A DNA stretch of 64,000 bases from Taxillus chinensis (lineage: Eukaryota; Streptophyta; Magnoliopsida; Santalales; Loranthaceae), in contig CM042084.1 of the NCBI GenBank assembly GCA_023512835.1, forward strand, positions 11,991,842 through 12,055,841, in the 5' to 3' direction. Under the pieces are notes generated by a model, which was not told the origin of the DNA, made no database searches, and saw nothing but the letters and a program-made list of their open reading frames with translations. Position numbers and translations under genes: made by a program. Positions 60,101 through 64,000 of the stretch are shown here, one piece after another (position 1 is the first letter of the stretch; each line of letters opens with the position of its first letter).

Positions 60101-60655
60101 AGAAGAATTCAGATGAAGGTAAAAGCTTCTGATGCTGAAAATGAGTGTGTAAAGGTCAAGCCATGCATGTATTCTCCCATCCCAAATTCCCTTTCAAGTG
60201 GAATAATGGTTAAGGTTAGGCGATGCCAAGGAAGGAAGGAATGTGTCAAGGAAGGAATGCCAAAATATTTCTGGTCAAATTGTTTTCCTCTTGTTCCTCC
60301 AACTGGTTCAATTTGTGTTCTTGTTCCTCAGCCATCTAAAAATGCTGCACATATTATTTCTGTCACATCAAGTGCACTTCCTGGTCAGTTTTTTGAAAAA
60401 ACAAAGGCTATCACCTTCCAGCCTAGGTATTGTTATCTATCACCTTCCTAAGCAATGAATTCCATTTATTTATTTTGATTATTCTTTATCAGATCTCGGT
60501 TTTTCTTGTGACTATGGAGTTCTAACTTTTTTGGGCAGATATGTCATTAGTAATGCATGCAGCAAGAGTTTAAGCTTTAAGCAAAAGGGAACTGATTTTG
60601 TTTTTCAATTAGGAATTGGGAAACATTCTCAGCTTCAGTGGATGGATACAACAAG
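16691..60655 (+). CDS. VPS13: VPS13/chorein-type bridge lipid-transfer protein, SHRUBBY/VPS13S-like, 3' end beyond window
   Basis: Exons: join(16691..16787, 18821..18898, 19757..19869, 20440..20533, 23151..23194, 23419..23487, 24020..24081, 31787..31994, 36492..36563, 36656..36735, 38094..38243, 39253..39316, 39561..39662, 40219..40413, 40481..40608, 40862..41012, 42662..42754, 43866..43967, 44108..44166, 44274..44376, 45468..45653, 45729..45845, 50733..51004, 53350..54881, 54994..56147, 57151..57279, 57366..57521, 57942..58550, 58646..58717, 58808..59269, 59396..59582, 59670..60426, 60539..>60655). Sum 7,814 nt, 2,604 codons plus 2 nt. All introns are GT-AG, phases are consistent and there is no internal stop. 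The N terminus MFEGLVRQLLLGYLGRYVKD is a chorein_N domain. The middle is the long groove-forming region, and residues from about 1,900 belong to the SHR-BD/VAB region. By family knowledge the protein bridges membranes at contact sites and moves lipids; the Arabidopsis SHRUBBY type affects root growth with SHORT-ROOT. The C-terminal part lies past 64000. Orthology to SHRUBBY is inferred from memory. Confidence 0.93.
16788..18820 (+). other. VPS13 intron 1 with C-rich tract and MITE-like debris
   Basis: Non-coding. 17401-17640 is a pyrimidine (CCCTCC) tract. 17150-17880 carries phrases such as GCTTTTGCTTTTGGGCAAAAAAGC near imperfect inverted copies, suggesting a decayed MITE. 17885-18640 is the tandem SINE-containing duplication described separately. 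Confidence 0.6.
17885..18640 (+). repeat. Tandem duplication (about 379-bp unit, twice) carrying a SINE-like head
   Basis: Copy 1 17885-18263 and copy 2 18264-18640 are almost identical by eye; differences are a few bases in A/T runs. Each holds a tRNA-like head starting GGGGCTAGCATGATGG (17971 and 18350). A pol III A box (TAGCATGATGG, 17976-17986) lies about 40 bp before a B box (GGTTCAAAACC, 18027-18037), so a tRNA-derived SINE is likely. High identity points to a recent duplication. Confidence 0.85.
20709..20871 (+). mobile_element. Possible small LTR (TRIM-like)
   Basis: The 163-bp segment starts TGTAACAAAGATC and ends GGTTGTTACA. It is followed at once by AATCGAATCAGAGCC, resembling the tRNA-Met primer-binding site context (TATCAGAGCC) of plant LTR elements. 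No second LTR was found, so this is tentative. Confidence 0.4.
20950..23098 (+). mobile_element. LINE remnant with ORF1-like text and 3' end but no ORF2
   Basis: 22745-22975 encodes SHKAIGKVLGVTYESFNLAT ... GRELKGLASSINYDVGVF, matching the ORF1 end of the LINE at 13873-14112. Upstream is GC- and proline-rich, as in plant L1 ORF1. It then passes directly, without any endonuclease or reverse transcriptase, to a T-rich 3' UTR and an A-rich tail (TTATAAAAAAATAAAAATA, ending about 23098). The 5' boundary is uncertain. Confidence 0.6.
22270..22300. repeat. Poly(C) run
   Basis: A run of about 18-20 C within the pyrimidine-rich ORF1-like part of the intron-4 LINE. The exact length may be unreliable. 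Confidence 0.8.
23601..24006 (+). repeat. Tandem duplication in VPS13 intron 6, next to exon 7
   Basis: Copy 1 (about 23601-23790) and copy 2 (about 23819-24006) share GTGACTAGTGAGACCATGAA, GTGGGTTTGTTCTA and TTTTCTTGATGAAATTTAAA, at about 85-90% identity by eye. Each copy includes TTATTTTGCAG, a possible decoy acceptor. Copy 2 stops just before the true acceptor of exon 7 (24020). Confidence 0.85.
24677..24996 (+). mobile_element. Copia LTR remnant pair, internally deleted
   Basis: 24677 onward begins TGTTGGAATGTTAAATA, and 24818-24996 begins TGTTGGAATATTCAATA and ends TTATAACA. The two share CATTAGT(C/T)TA and AGACAGTT(T)GAAGTAGG-type phrases. Just before the second lies AGCTTGAGGGGGTAG, a typical polypurine tract. 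So this looks like a 5' LTR piece, a short interior and a 3' LTR. Confidence 0.6.
25023..26166. mobile_element. PIF/Harbinger-like TIR element with TTA duplication
   Basis: The left end GGCCCCGGTTGATTT and the inverted right end GGCCTTATTTGATTT are imperfect terminal inverted repeats. They are flanked by TTA (25020-25022 and 26167-26169), the 3-bp target duplication typical of PIF/Harbinger insertions. The 1,144-bp body has no recognisable transposase. A 126-codon frame (25445-25825) has no family resemblance that I can see. Probably a non-autonomous copy. Confidence 0.6.
26600..27370 (+). mobile_element. L1-type LINE 3' fragment (zf-RVT end)
   Basis: Text such as RNASDRMCWHPNWNVGYRVK, ILTANNLRR, ESVYHLFLYCPYVWG and ERNVRVCDN parallels the zf-RVT end of the LINE at 7278-8009. 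Many stops interrupt it. It closes with an A-rich tail near 27360-27370. Same orientation as the host gene. Confidence 0.75.
28195..31060 (+). mobile_element. Ty1-copia relic in intron 7
   Basis: A PBS-like TTGGTGTCAAAGCC (about 28209) is followed by integrase-like text (LRFLVVSYVYVHKLHQDK, ALKCVFLTYSN). Then come reverse-transcriptase text (KALEKN-like KNFTWEMIELP near 29460, EVYIDPHLGFTPKELNVCKL near 29970) and an RNase H tail (DRKSISEYVSFVCGNLVIWR near 30700). Stops and frameshifts throughout. A SINE is inserted at 29724-29947. Confidence 0.8.
29724..29947 (-). mobile_element. tRNA-derived SINE with perfect 13-bp target duplication
   Basis: Reads on the minus strand from 29947. The head is GAGCCCCCACGGGGTAGTGC, with an A-box region (TAGTGCAGTTGGTTGAG, about 29919-29935) and a B box (AGTTCAAACC, about 29861-29870). 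It ends in an A-tail (T at 29724-29734). CCTTTATAGTCAC flanks it on both sides (29711-29723 and 29948-29960). The duplicated target lies in reverse-transcriptase text of the copia relic, so the SINE is younger than that element. Confidence 0.92.
31191..31775 (+). repeat. Tandem duplication beside VPS13 exon 8, with a 50-bp exact repeat
   Basis: Copy 1 (31191-31455) and copy 2 (31456-31775) both start AATAATACAAACTCATTCAA and both end with TTTTCCAAGCT(T/G)ATATATGCC. Copy 2 contains an exact 50-bp tandem repeat (31526-31575 and 31576-31625). The duplicate ends about 11 bp before exon 8, so it spans the branch-point region. Confidence 0.88.
31787..31994 (+). CDS. VPS13: VPS13 exon 8, residues about 186-255
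   Basis: The acceptor is CTATAG|GATATC, after a 7.7-kb repeat-filled intron. The exon encodes GISNGKPRGGQVKKFVEVLA and ends YNYILEPFDVSVSLL. Exon 7 ends in phase 2 (GG) and this exon starts with G, giving an exact join SIG|ISNGK, so no extra exon is needed between them. Confidence 0.92.
32900..34560 (+). mobile_element. Ty1-copia relic in intron 8
   Basis: 33095-33295 encodes EWRQAMIVEMKALEKNNTWD and GCSWVYRKIQ, the copia reverse-transcriptase start. 34090-34290 encodes GSIVERRSTSGFCTFLSGNL, VTWRSNKQ, and VEVEYQVMA, the RNase H end. Several stops lie in between. Same strand as the gene. Confidence 0.82.
34880..35660 (+). mobile_element. RTE-type LINE fragment in intron 8
   Basis: Nucleotide text ATAGATGAGATAACTAAAAA, then GTTTTGATCAATGAGACC and AAAAAATTAGAGTTATAG, matches the reverse-transcriptase core (DEIxKN ... 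DDIVLINETK ... KLELW) shared with 43020-43853, 46090-47010 and 49740-50080. The C-terminal part (ATGACTTGGATGAAAG, TWMK) follows. Heavily mutated. Confidence 0.65.
35935..36491 (+). repeat. Tandem duplication of the 3' end of intron 8, including the acceptor
   Basis: Unit A (about 35935-36245) and unit B (about 36246-36491) share ATGGTCA(T/C)GCCT, AGTAATAATTTTG, GATATGGTGCA and the ending TTTATGTTTCATTCTTGTAG. The true exon-9 acceptor is at the end of unit B. Unit A ends in the same CATTCTTGTAG followed by ATGG, a ready-made decoy acceptor 246 bp upstream. Confidence 0.88.
36095..36150. repeat. (TTA)n microsatellite
   Basis: About 17 ATT/TTA units within intron 8, inside unit A of the local duplication. 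Unit B lacks the expansion. Confidence 0.9.
36492..41012 (+). CDS. VPS13: VPS13 exons 9-16, residues about 256-569
   Basis: Eight short exons: 36492-36563 (NRSGKLENDVPQYSICAELT), 36656-36735 (VLDEIQLQQILMIWDYLDTC), 38094-38243 (GRYRPWSKPLSEKVKGWQIA ... RYLGQRL), 39253-39316 (YVNLYKKKLEFLRREQ), 39561-39662 (PINEHVTWELEQMEKESDIE), 40219-40413 (SRGWLKWISRGMLGAGGTED), 40481-40608 (KLFLSSIKFCIPQVRATLRS) and 40862-41012 (FGQEIAELTFEGLIIECNLW). The segment RYRPWxKPL...WWHYA...RRKxxxTSW is typical of the region following chorein_N in VPS13 proteins. Confidence 0.93.
37241..37735 (+). repeat. Tandem duplication in VPS13 intron 10
   Basis: Copy 1 (about 37241-37471) and copy 2 (about 37508-37735) share ATGACTCGGTGTGT, GGTTTGAAGGCAGATTTTCC and AATCTTTCAATGCTTTGATG with AATAGCCCCTGTGATGAGCA. 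Copies differ by indels in A/T runs. Confidence 0.87.
39960..40080 (+). mobile_element. RTE 3'-end relic in intron 13
   Basis: TGTATGGCCAACCCTAAGTC with ATAGACTTAGTTGTCGTC resembles the 3' end of RTE LINEs (TATGGCTGACCCCAA... GGCTTTGTTGTTGTTG) and its relative at 43815-43855. Only this tail can be recognised. Confidence 0.5.
41130..41890 (-). mobile_element. Copia relic (minus) with two short LTR pieces, intron 16
   Basis: On the minus strand, CDSSSAINIAANPVFHE and SHVRTSNQFVDMFTKYL (41270-41420) are the copia RNase H end. Then comes a polypurine-like TTGAATGGAG and TGTTAAGACATATATC, an LTR start (41211). A similar TGTTAAGATAAGCATTTAG starts at 41888. The shared LTR text is AGAATATAC / CCTATAATAGAATATACA. 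About 41438-41620 contains an inserted GGAAAGTGTTTTTCC-type MITE-like block. Confidence 0.6.
42662..51004 (+). CDS. VPS13: VPS13 exons 17-23, residues about 570-880
   Basis: Exons 42662-42754 (VDRYASGKGEPSISIQVDVS), 43866-43967 (VVVQPLEVIWDSEFLSKFIG), 44108-44166 (LSSLDRIENVKTRLLSKA), 44274-44376 (YIFLSHSKVIWDVSLIGIVI), 45468-45653 (GSVSPSDFSMCFQLHDLYDH), 45729-45845 (MPQYPQTMPVLEKFCSHIAL) and 50733-51004 (WITPAVDLLNFTPTPKFLSL). Each begins after an AG and ends before GT, with matching phase. Intron 22 (45846-50732) is 4.9 kb of retroelement debris. Confidence 0.92.
43020..43855 (+). mobile_element. RTE-type LINE fragment ending at the exon-18 acceptor
   Basis: Contains reverse-transcriptase text (GCCTTGGTGTATGTTGCTTG, GATGACATAGTTTTTCTTGA) and ends TATGGCTGACCCCAAG ... 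GGCTTAGTTTTTTGTTTG, the usual RTE terminus. The terminus runs straight into TTCAG, the acceptor of exon 18 (43866). Confidence 0.75.
46090..47010 (+). mobile_element. RTE-type LINE fragment in intron 22
   Basis: Includes text for GRQIMEAIHI-like (TATGGAAGTGATCCATATATTAAG), the DEIxKN and FxDDIVLIDETKERVNKKLK-type stretch (46795-46895, AATTGATGAGACCAAAGAAA). Multiple stops. Same orientation as the gene. Confidence 0.65.
47400..49620 (+). mobile_element. Ty1-copia relic in intron 22 (protease, integrase)
   Basis: A PBS-like TTAGTATCAAAGCC (about 47449) is followed by a protease VIDTGAIDHMTSNFSLIAS (about 48187), then a zinc-finger-like SLKCEQCIYVKN. Integrase text follows: SGHRYFVSFIDDCTRVSWID (48800) and the open frame 49114-49539 (KVPKCFWADAVIIVVYLMHR, VFGCVCFVHVHHLHRDKLDL). 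It stops before the reverse transcriptase. Its start and integrase resemble those of the intron-7 copia relic, so both probably belong to one family. Confidence 0.82.
49740..50080 (+). mobile_element. RTE reverse-transcriptase fragment in intron 22
   Basis: The frame 49824-50009 encodes MTEIIKNIHENLAWYVLFLD, then DDIVLNNETKERTNKKLELW and KQTLEGRGFKLSGSKT. This is the best-preserved RTE piece in the window and still reads through about 60 codons. Confidence 0.75.
51651..52272. mobile_element. hAT-like MITE in intron 23
   Basis: The left end TAGGGTTGTGCATC and inverted right end TAAGGGTGTGCATGG are imperfect terminal repeats. The inside is palindrome-prone, with ACCCG(A/C)CCC-type text on both sides. 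The 8-bp flanks (CTTTGTCT, CTTACTGT) match at 5 of 8 positions, so the duplication is weak. Confidence 0.5.
53350..54881 (+). CDS. VPS13: VPS13 exon 24, residues about 880-1390
   Basis: A 1,532-nt uninterrupted exon. It opens RYALLNSETCRICLKGLKIF and contains many short beta-strand-like stretches, as expected of the repeating beta-groove region. It ends FDSVFFVE before GTAGGT. It is relatively rich in Cys, Ser and His, unlike the conserved N terminus, which fits the variable middle of plant VPS13 proteins. No stop or frameshift. Confidence 0.92.
54994..56147 (+). CDS. VPS13: VPS13 exon 25, residues about 1391-1775
   Basis: A 1,154-nt exon starting DGYMFDASDALLDVINQFIL and ending VVVLLTDGR before GTATGT. 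Contains FNLMSDNIGLTVHVPIWVSE and IDADIDIYDDTVVPVRINAD, typical of the middle beta-rich repeats. It is separated from exon 24 by a short 112-bp intron. Confidence 0.92.
56148..57150 (+). other. VPS13 intron 25, nothing recognised
   Basis: About 1 kb of AT-rich intron. Short related phrases (CTACTGCAACTGCAAGG near 56630 and TACTTGCAACTGCAACC near 56828) hint at a decayed small repeat. No coding similarity was seen. Confidence 0.5.
57151..57521 (+). CDS. VPS13: VPS13 exons 26-27, residues about 1776-1870
   Basis: Exon 26 (57151-57279) encodes WSCSGPLLEVLSRNLILHVS and ends in NYNNIDK. Exon 27 (57366-57521) encodes VLWEPFVEPCVFQLTMVRKY ... NLNFTESLIE. The phrase VLWEPFxEPW/C is a conserved repeat motif of VPS13 proteins. 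Confidence 0.93.
57942..58717 (+). CDS. VPS13: VPS13 exons 28-29, start of SHR-BD/VAB region
   Basis: Exon 28 (57942-58550, 203 codons) opens AIFRAIEIFKDAWGCMG and includes YILQNLTSLPLVFHICQ, SMDLVGLTHFEVDFSK and GFIVPVVFDVSVQRYSK. Exon 29 (58646-58717) gives VILLNATSAPFELRFDIPFG. The latter two are typical of the SHR-BD (VPS13 adaptor-binding) region. The start of exon 28 is the least certain junction: the frame is also open upstream to 57810, so a longer exon is possible. Confidence 0.88.
58808..59582 (+). CDS. VPS13: VPS13 exons 30-31, residues about 2098-2313
   Basis: Exon 30 (58808-59269) encodes DPIYPGQEFPLPLHLAETGR, RWRPYGDTHLWSEV and CYPSHPTCDPFRFCISVEAI. Exon 31 (59396-59582) encodes FHVDSSHDLGMEFHINGFKP ... 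FSGTKFYVSETVSF. The PGQ...PLPL and RWRP phrases are conserved in the SHR-BD region. Confidence 0.92.
59670..60655 (+). CDS. VPS13: VPS13 exons 32-33, residues 2314-2604, last coding seen
   Basis: Exon 32 (59670-60426) encodes VTAEKIMDAFSGAREL and CLYVPFLLYNCTGFSLTVLA. A low-complexity serine/lysine segment follows, then YFWSNCFPLVPPTGSICVLV and AITFQPRY. Exon 33 (60539-60655) encodes VISNACSKSLSFKQKGTDFV and ends QWMDTT, with the next codon split (AG|GTAATA). The remaining coding exons are expected to the right of 64000. Confidence 0.92.
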
Positions 60656-61139
60656 GTAATATGGCTTTTCTAATTGTGTTTTGGGCTTTTTTCTTGGGTC
60701 AAGCCATCTCCTGCTAAATTGTTTTGCTCAATTTTTTTGTTCATCGTCCTTTCTTTAATACACTGTCTTTCTTTAAAAAAATTGTGTTATATTGACCTAG
60801 CATGAATACATTGAGGTAGGAAGGTAGTCAAAACTATAAATGACTTAAGGTACCTATCCAGAATGGGTGTGTGTTATGACGAGAAAAGGGTAACATGGTT
60901 AAATATAAGATGAGTGAAGGTCATCTTAAGTAATTTAGTGAGGGAAGGGCAATCTAGGTCTACAAAGCACATTGTTGAGTGATTCAATCAAAATGTTCTT
61001 TGTGTTAGAAAATGTACAATATGGTGAGAAAAATATTAATATTGTTAGAATTATGTTGGAAGTGTTGTGTTATTGGGATAAATGTCTATGGCCAATACTA
61101 TTAGTTAAGCGAAATCACTAGCTGTTTGAGGGAGTTGAA

Positions 61140-62055
61140 AGCATCTCTAACACTGCTCTATAAATTTTATCTGCATATGAAGAGTTTTTTACATGAAAAA
61201 AGCAATTTTTAAATTTGGACTCCAATACTATTCTTTATATCACTTTTATTCCTATTAAAATAATAATGTGCCCACTTTTATTGTAAAATTAATTAATTTC
61301 TACCTTGCTTCGTTCTAAACTACAAATTTTCTCATGAGCCCCAGCAGTCAAATCACGGATGCCGCCTCCGCTGCACGTAGCGGGGCGCACGAAACAGAGC
61401 ACCTTGAGGCTGTTCTTGTTCCTCTCAAAGCTCGCCCTGTACAACATCCCGTAGGTAGATTTCCCAATCACCTCTCCCAGCGCGTCCAAGATGTCGTAGA
61501 TTGTCAGATCCTTGCCCCCGATGAACGTGATCAGTCCCTCGTCCCCGACATCCGCCTCCTCCTCCTTGCCCCCTGCCGCCTCCATCCTTGTTGTTGTTGT
61601 TGCTGCTGCTGCTGTGTTTCTGGAACTCAATATCCCCCGATTTCTCCCAGGAAGTCGAAGACCCTTTTCTCGATTTTCTACAATGGAAGCAAACGACTGC
61701 GACGAGGATGGAAACAGTGGCAACGATGAAAGCCAATCCTGCGGCCAGTTTGAGGCGGCGGGCGTGTTCCATTTCATCAGAAACGCTTTGTAGATCTGAT
61801 AATGGGCTTGGAGGAAGGCAATGGCATCGTTGACCTCGAAGGCGTGCACAAAGTCGACGCAGGGAGGAGAGAGAAAAGAAAAGAGAGAAATAAAAAAAAT
61901 ATAATATTATGTAGATAATGAACTATAACTCTTCATTTGTAAAGAGTCATTGTAGTAATTTTTAGATGTGAAGAGTAATGTGAAAAGTCTGTTGGAGTAG
62001 AAGTTTTAAGTTTTAATGTCTACATCTGTATAATAAAGAGTGAGTTGGAGATGCT
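61140..62055. mobile_element. TIR element carrying a gene fragment (Pack-type candidate)
   Basis: The left end AGCATCTCTAACACTGCTCT and the inverted right end AGCATCTCCAACTCACTCTT are imperfect terminal inverted repeats enclosing 916 bp. AT-rich arms (about 61140-61290 and 61880-62055) surround a GC-rich core that is a receptor-kinase fragment. No matching target duplication was found (9-bp flanks differ), so superfamily assignment is open. Confidence 0.55.
61289..61849 (-). pseudogene. Fragment of an LRR receptor-like (pseudo)kinase
   Basis: On the minus strand one frame gives a membrane segment and basic stop-transfer (LKLAAGLAFIVATVSILVAV, CFHCRKSRK; 61660-61760). Another frame gives LITFIGGKDLTIYDILDALG then EVIGKSTYGMLYRAS (61395-61510). 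The latter resembles the start of the kinase domain in inactive LRR receptor-like kinases (glycine-rich loop region). The two halves are in different frames, so a frameshift lies near 61600. No LRRs and no kinase C lobe are present. Confidence 0.7.
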
Positions 62056-62321
62056 CTGAGAGTGGGTACAAATGAAAAGAGTGTTAGTATTTGATTTTAG
62101 ATGTAGCCTCATGCTAGAACATGCTTTTGTTTGATAGAATTTTTTTATTTTCCTATGCTCTAGTTTCCTTGTATGTTTTTGTCACCATCTTGGTGCTTCT
62201 TTATAAGTTTGTTTGATTTTTAAAAAATGTTAAGTGGAGTGTTTAGGGATAGTATTTTTTTTGTCCCAATTTTAGAAATTTGAGACGGACCACTTGAACT
62301 CATTAGGGACAACATGTTCAG

Positions 62322-63005
62322 TTTTTTTTTATAAGTAAATTTTATTAAAAAATCAAGTATACAAGAAGTGCACAAGAGAGAGAAACACAAGAAGCACGGG
62401 GCAAAGACAAGCTCAATCCAGCTCAAAAAGAACAAATAGAGATAACATTAAAAAGGCTAAGCTTCTCCTGAAAAGTGCCCAAAGCGAGCCAAACAATCCC
62501 AAAGGCGCCGGAGGAAACAAAGTCTAAGTTTATTCAAGCGGCATTCACAACCCTGAAAAAGACAAGTATTCCGCTCCCGCCAGAGATACCAGATAATGCA
62601 ATGAGGAATAGTGCTCCAGACTGCGGACTTCCTACCCACCCACCCCCGGGAGGAAGAGAAAAGCCTATGAACATTGTGAGACATCACCCAAGATAGACCA
62701 AACAGCCCCAAGACGAAGTCCCAAAGAAAGTGGGCTATAGGGAAATGAAGGAGAAGGTGGTCCACAGACCCCCCAGCTGCCTTACACATGTAACACCAAT
62801 TATGAATCATTACCCCACGCGAACGCAGGTTATCCGCAATCAGAATCTGCCCTAAAACGGCCGTCCAAGCAAAGAAGGCGAGCTGAGGAGACACTGGAGC
62901 CTTCCAAACACTCTTCCAAGGGAAGCACTCTGAAAAAACAGGCAACTGAGCACATAAAAAGGAAATCAAATTCCAGTTACGATCCCTAATTTCCAACTCG
63001 TCTTC
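62322..63005 (-). mobile_element. L1-type LINE 3' fragment (zf-RVT end) in intron 33
   Basis: The frame 62457-62996 encodes WKSVWKAPVSPQLAFFAWTA, ILIADNLRSRGVM, CYMCKAAGGSVDHLLLHFPI and IIWYLWRERN. It matches the LINE at 7147-8009 domain by domain, and the 3' UTRs share ACACAAGAAGTGCAC. The A-tail is read as T at 62322-62330. It is severely 5'-truncated and the frame is still open over 179 codons, so it is comparatively young. Confidence 0.85.
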
Positions 63006-64000
63006 CTTAGTTGATCCTATCTATTAGCATGACACCTTCATTTTGTCTATGGATCTCGTCTCAGTACCTTTCTTCTCCCTGGTAGATCTCCCCTTCAATC
63101 TCATAGGTTGGCTGCAGCATTGCCATTGGTCCTAACATCAATTCCAGTTATTAGCTTTAGCATTGTGCCTTGATTAGCTCTAGTATCGTTCGATTATTGG
63201 TTTTGGTGCCGCTCTCCTATTGGCTCTAGCTTTGCTTCCACTTCTTTGTTATCCACCCACACAATCCCTCGCTCTGTCAAGTTTTCGTTGCATCTCACCT
63301 AGTGAGGTTTTTAATTTAATTTAATTATTTTTAATGGGTTTTGTGTATGTAGGTCTTCTTCTTTCTCTTTTTTAAGTATTATTTGTATGTCTCATTTTTA
63401 CCATCTTCATTCTGCTTTGTTCCGTATCTATAATTTTCTAGTTATTTTTAGTCTATATTGTTTTTAAAATTTGCTTCTCTATAGGGTTTGTAAGCAAACT
63501 TTTTTTTAAAATATCAAGAGTTAATATTTAGTTATTTTATTTTTTCAAATATGAATTCTGGTAAAGTATGTACATTTAGAAAACGCAATTATCGCAATAC
63601 TGTAAAATATCCTTTTGTAAAAATTGGATGTCAAGTTGCAAAGCATAAAATGTTATCTTGAGATGCCTCTCCCTAGGTGATTTTTGGCTAATGCTATTTT
63701 CTTCGGGCCCTAACATAAAATAGTTACGAACTTTCCTAGAGATCCTTCTCCCTAGGTGATTTTCAGCAAGATTTTCGGCCAATTTTTGGAAACCATTTTA
63801 TTAACCTTTCCTAGAGAGCCCTCTCCTCCACTCTGGCCCATGACCAACCATTGCCCTTTACCCGGCCCCAACCCTTGAGACTACACTGCTTGAGATGGGA
63901 GCAGTGAGAATAGTAGGGGGTGACTGCGCCGGCTAGGATAGGAGGCCTAGGATGGGAGCGGTGATGGGGGAGGAGAGAGATAGAGAGAATGGGAGATGGG

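Larger units (their letters stand above)
60656..64000 (+). other. VPS13 intron 33 (runs off the window)
   Basis: Begins GTAATA after exon 33. It contains a TIR element with a receptor-kinase fragment (61140-62055) and a minus-strand L1 fragment (62322-63005). 63006-64000 has no recognised feature beyond a purine-rich (GGGAGGAGAGAG) end. No further VPS13 exon could be found. Confidence 0.7.

Noticed and set aside
61334..61833. Plus-strand frames rich in Ser, Val and Ala over the kinase fragment
   Set aside because: Antisense to the captured receptor-kinase text; the minus-strand reading is the meaningful one.

Overview
This is a plant nuclear genome window, most likely from a eudicot. It is AT-rich, its genes have many GT-AG introns, and it carries Ty1-copia, L1-type, RTE-type, SINE and MITE-like repeats. 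Two host genes can be reconstructed. No prokaryotic, organellar or CRISPR-like content was seen.

Layout: 1-4044 is repeat-poor AT-rich intergenic DNA. 4045-6859 (minus) is a seven-exon gene for the 20S proteasome beta subunit type-4 (PBG1, beta7). Its seven exons join into 729 nt (242 codons plus stop), but the expected ATG start reads ATA. 7147-14112 (minus) is a degenerate L1-type LINE split by a 2,990-bp LTR unit (10333-13322) with TG/CA ends and a perfect 5-bp target duplication; it looks like a solo LTR. 14113-16690 is AT-rich intergenic DNA ending in the promoter region of the next gene.

From 16691 to the right edge runs one very large gene (plus) for a VPS13/chorein-type bridge lipid-transfer protein, closest to the plant SHRUBBY/VPS13S type as far as I can recall. 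I placed 33 exons (16691-60655). Every junction keeps the frame and the joined exons total 7,814 nt, the first 2,604 residues. The 3' part lies beyond the window. About 36 kb of this gene is intron, filled with copia, L1, RTE, SINE and TIR-element remnants, plus several local tandem duplications, three of which lie just upstream of a 3' splice site.

The two genes serve unrelated cell functions: protein degradation, and lipid transport or membrane-contact-site organisation. I see no operon-like or pathway link between them. I did not find a new multigene system. The most interesting signals are the lost PBG1 start codon, the nested solo LTR, the repeated tandem duplications beside VPS13 exons, an RTE tail forming a splice-acceptor tract, a TIR element carrying a receptor-kinase fragment, and a SINE with a perfect 13-bp target duplication inside a copia relic.
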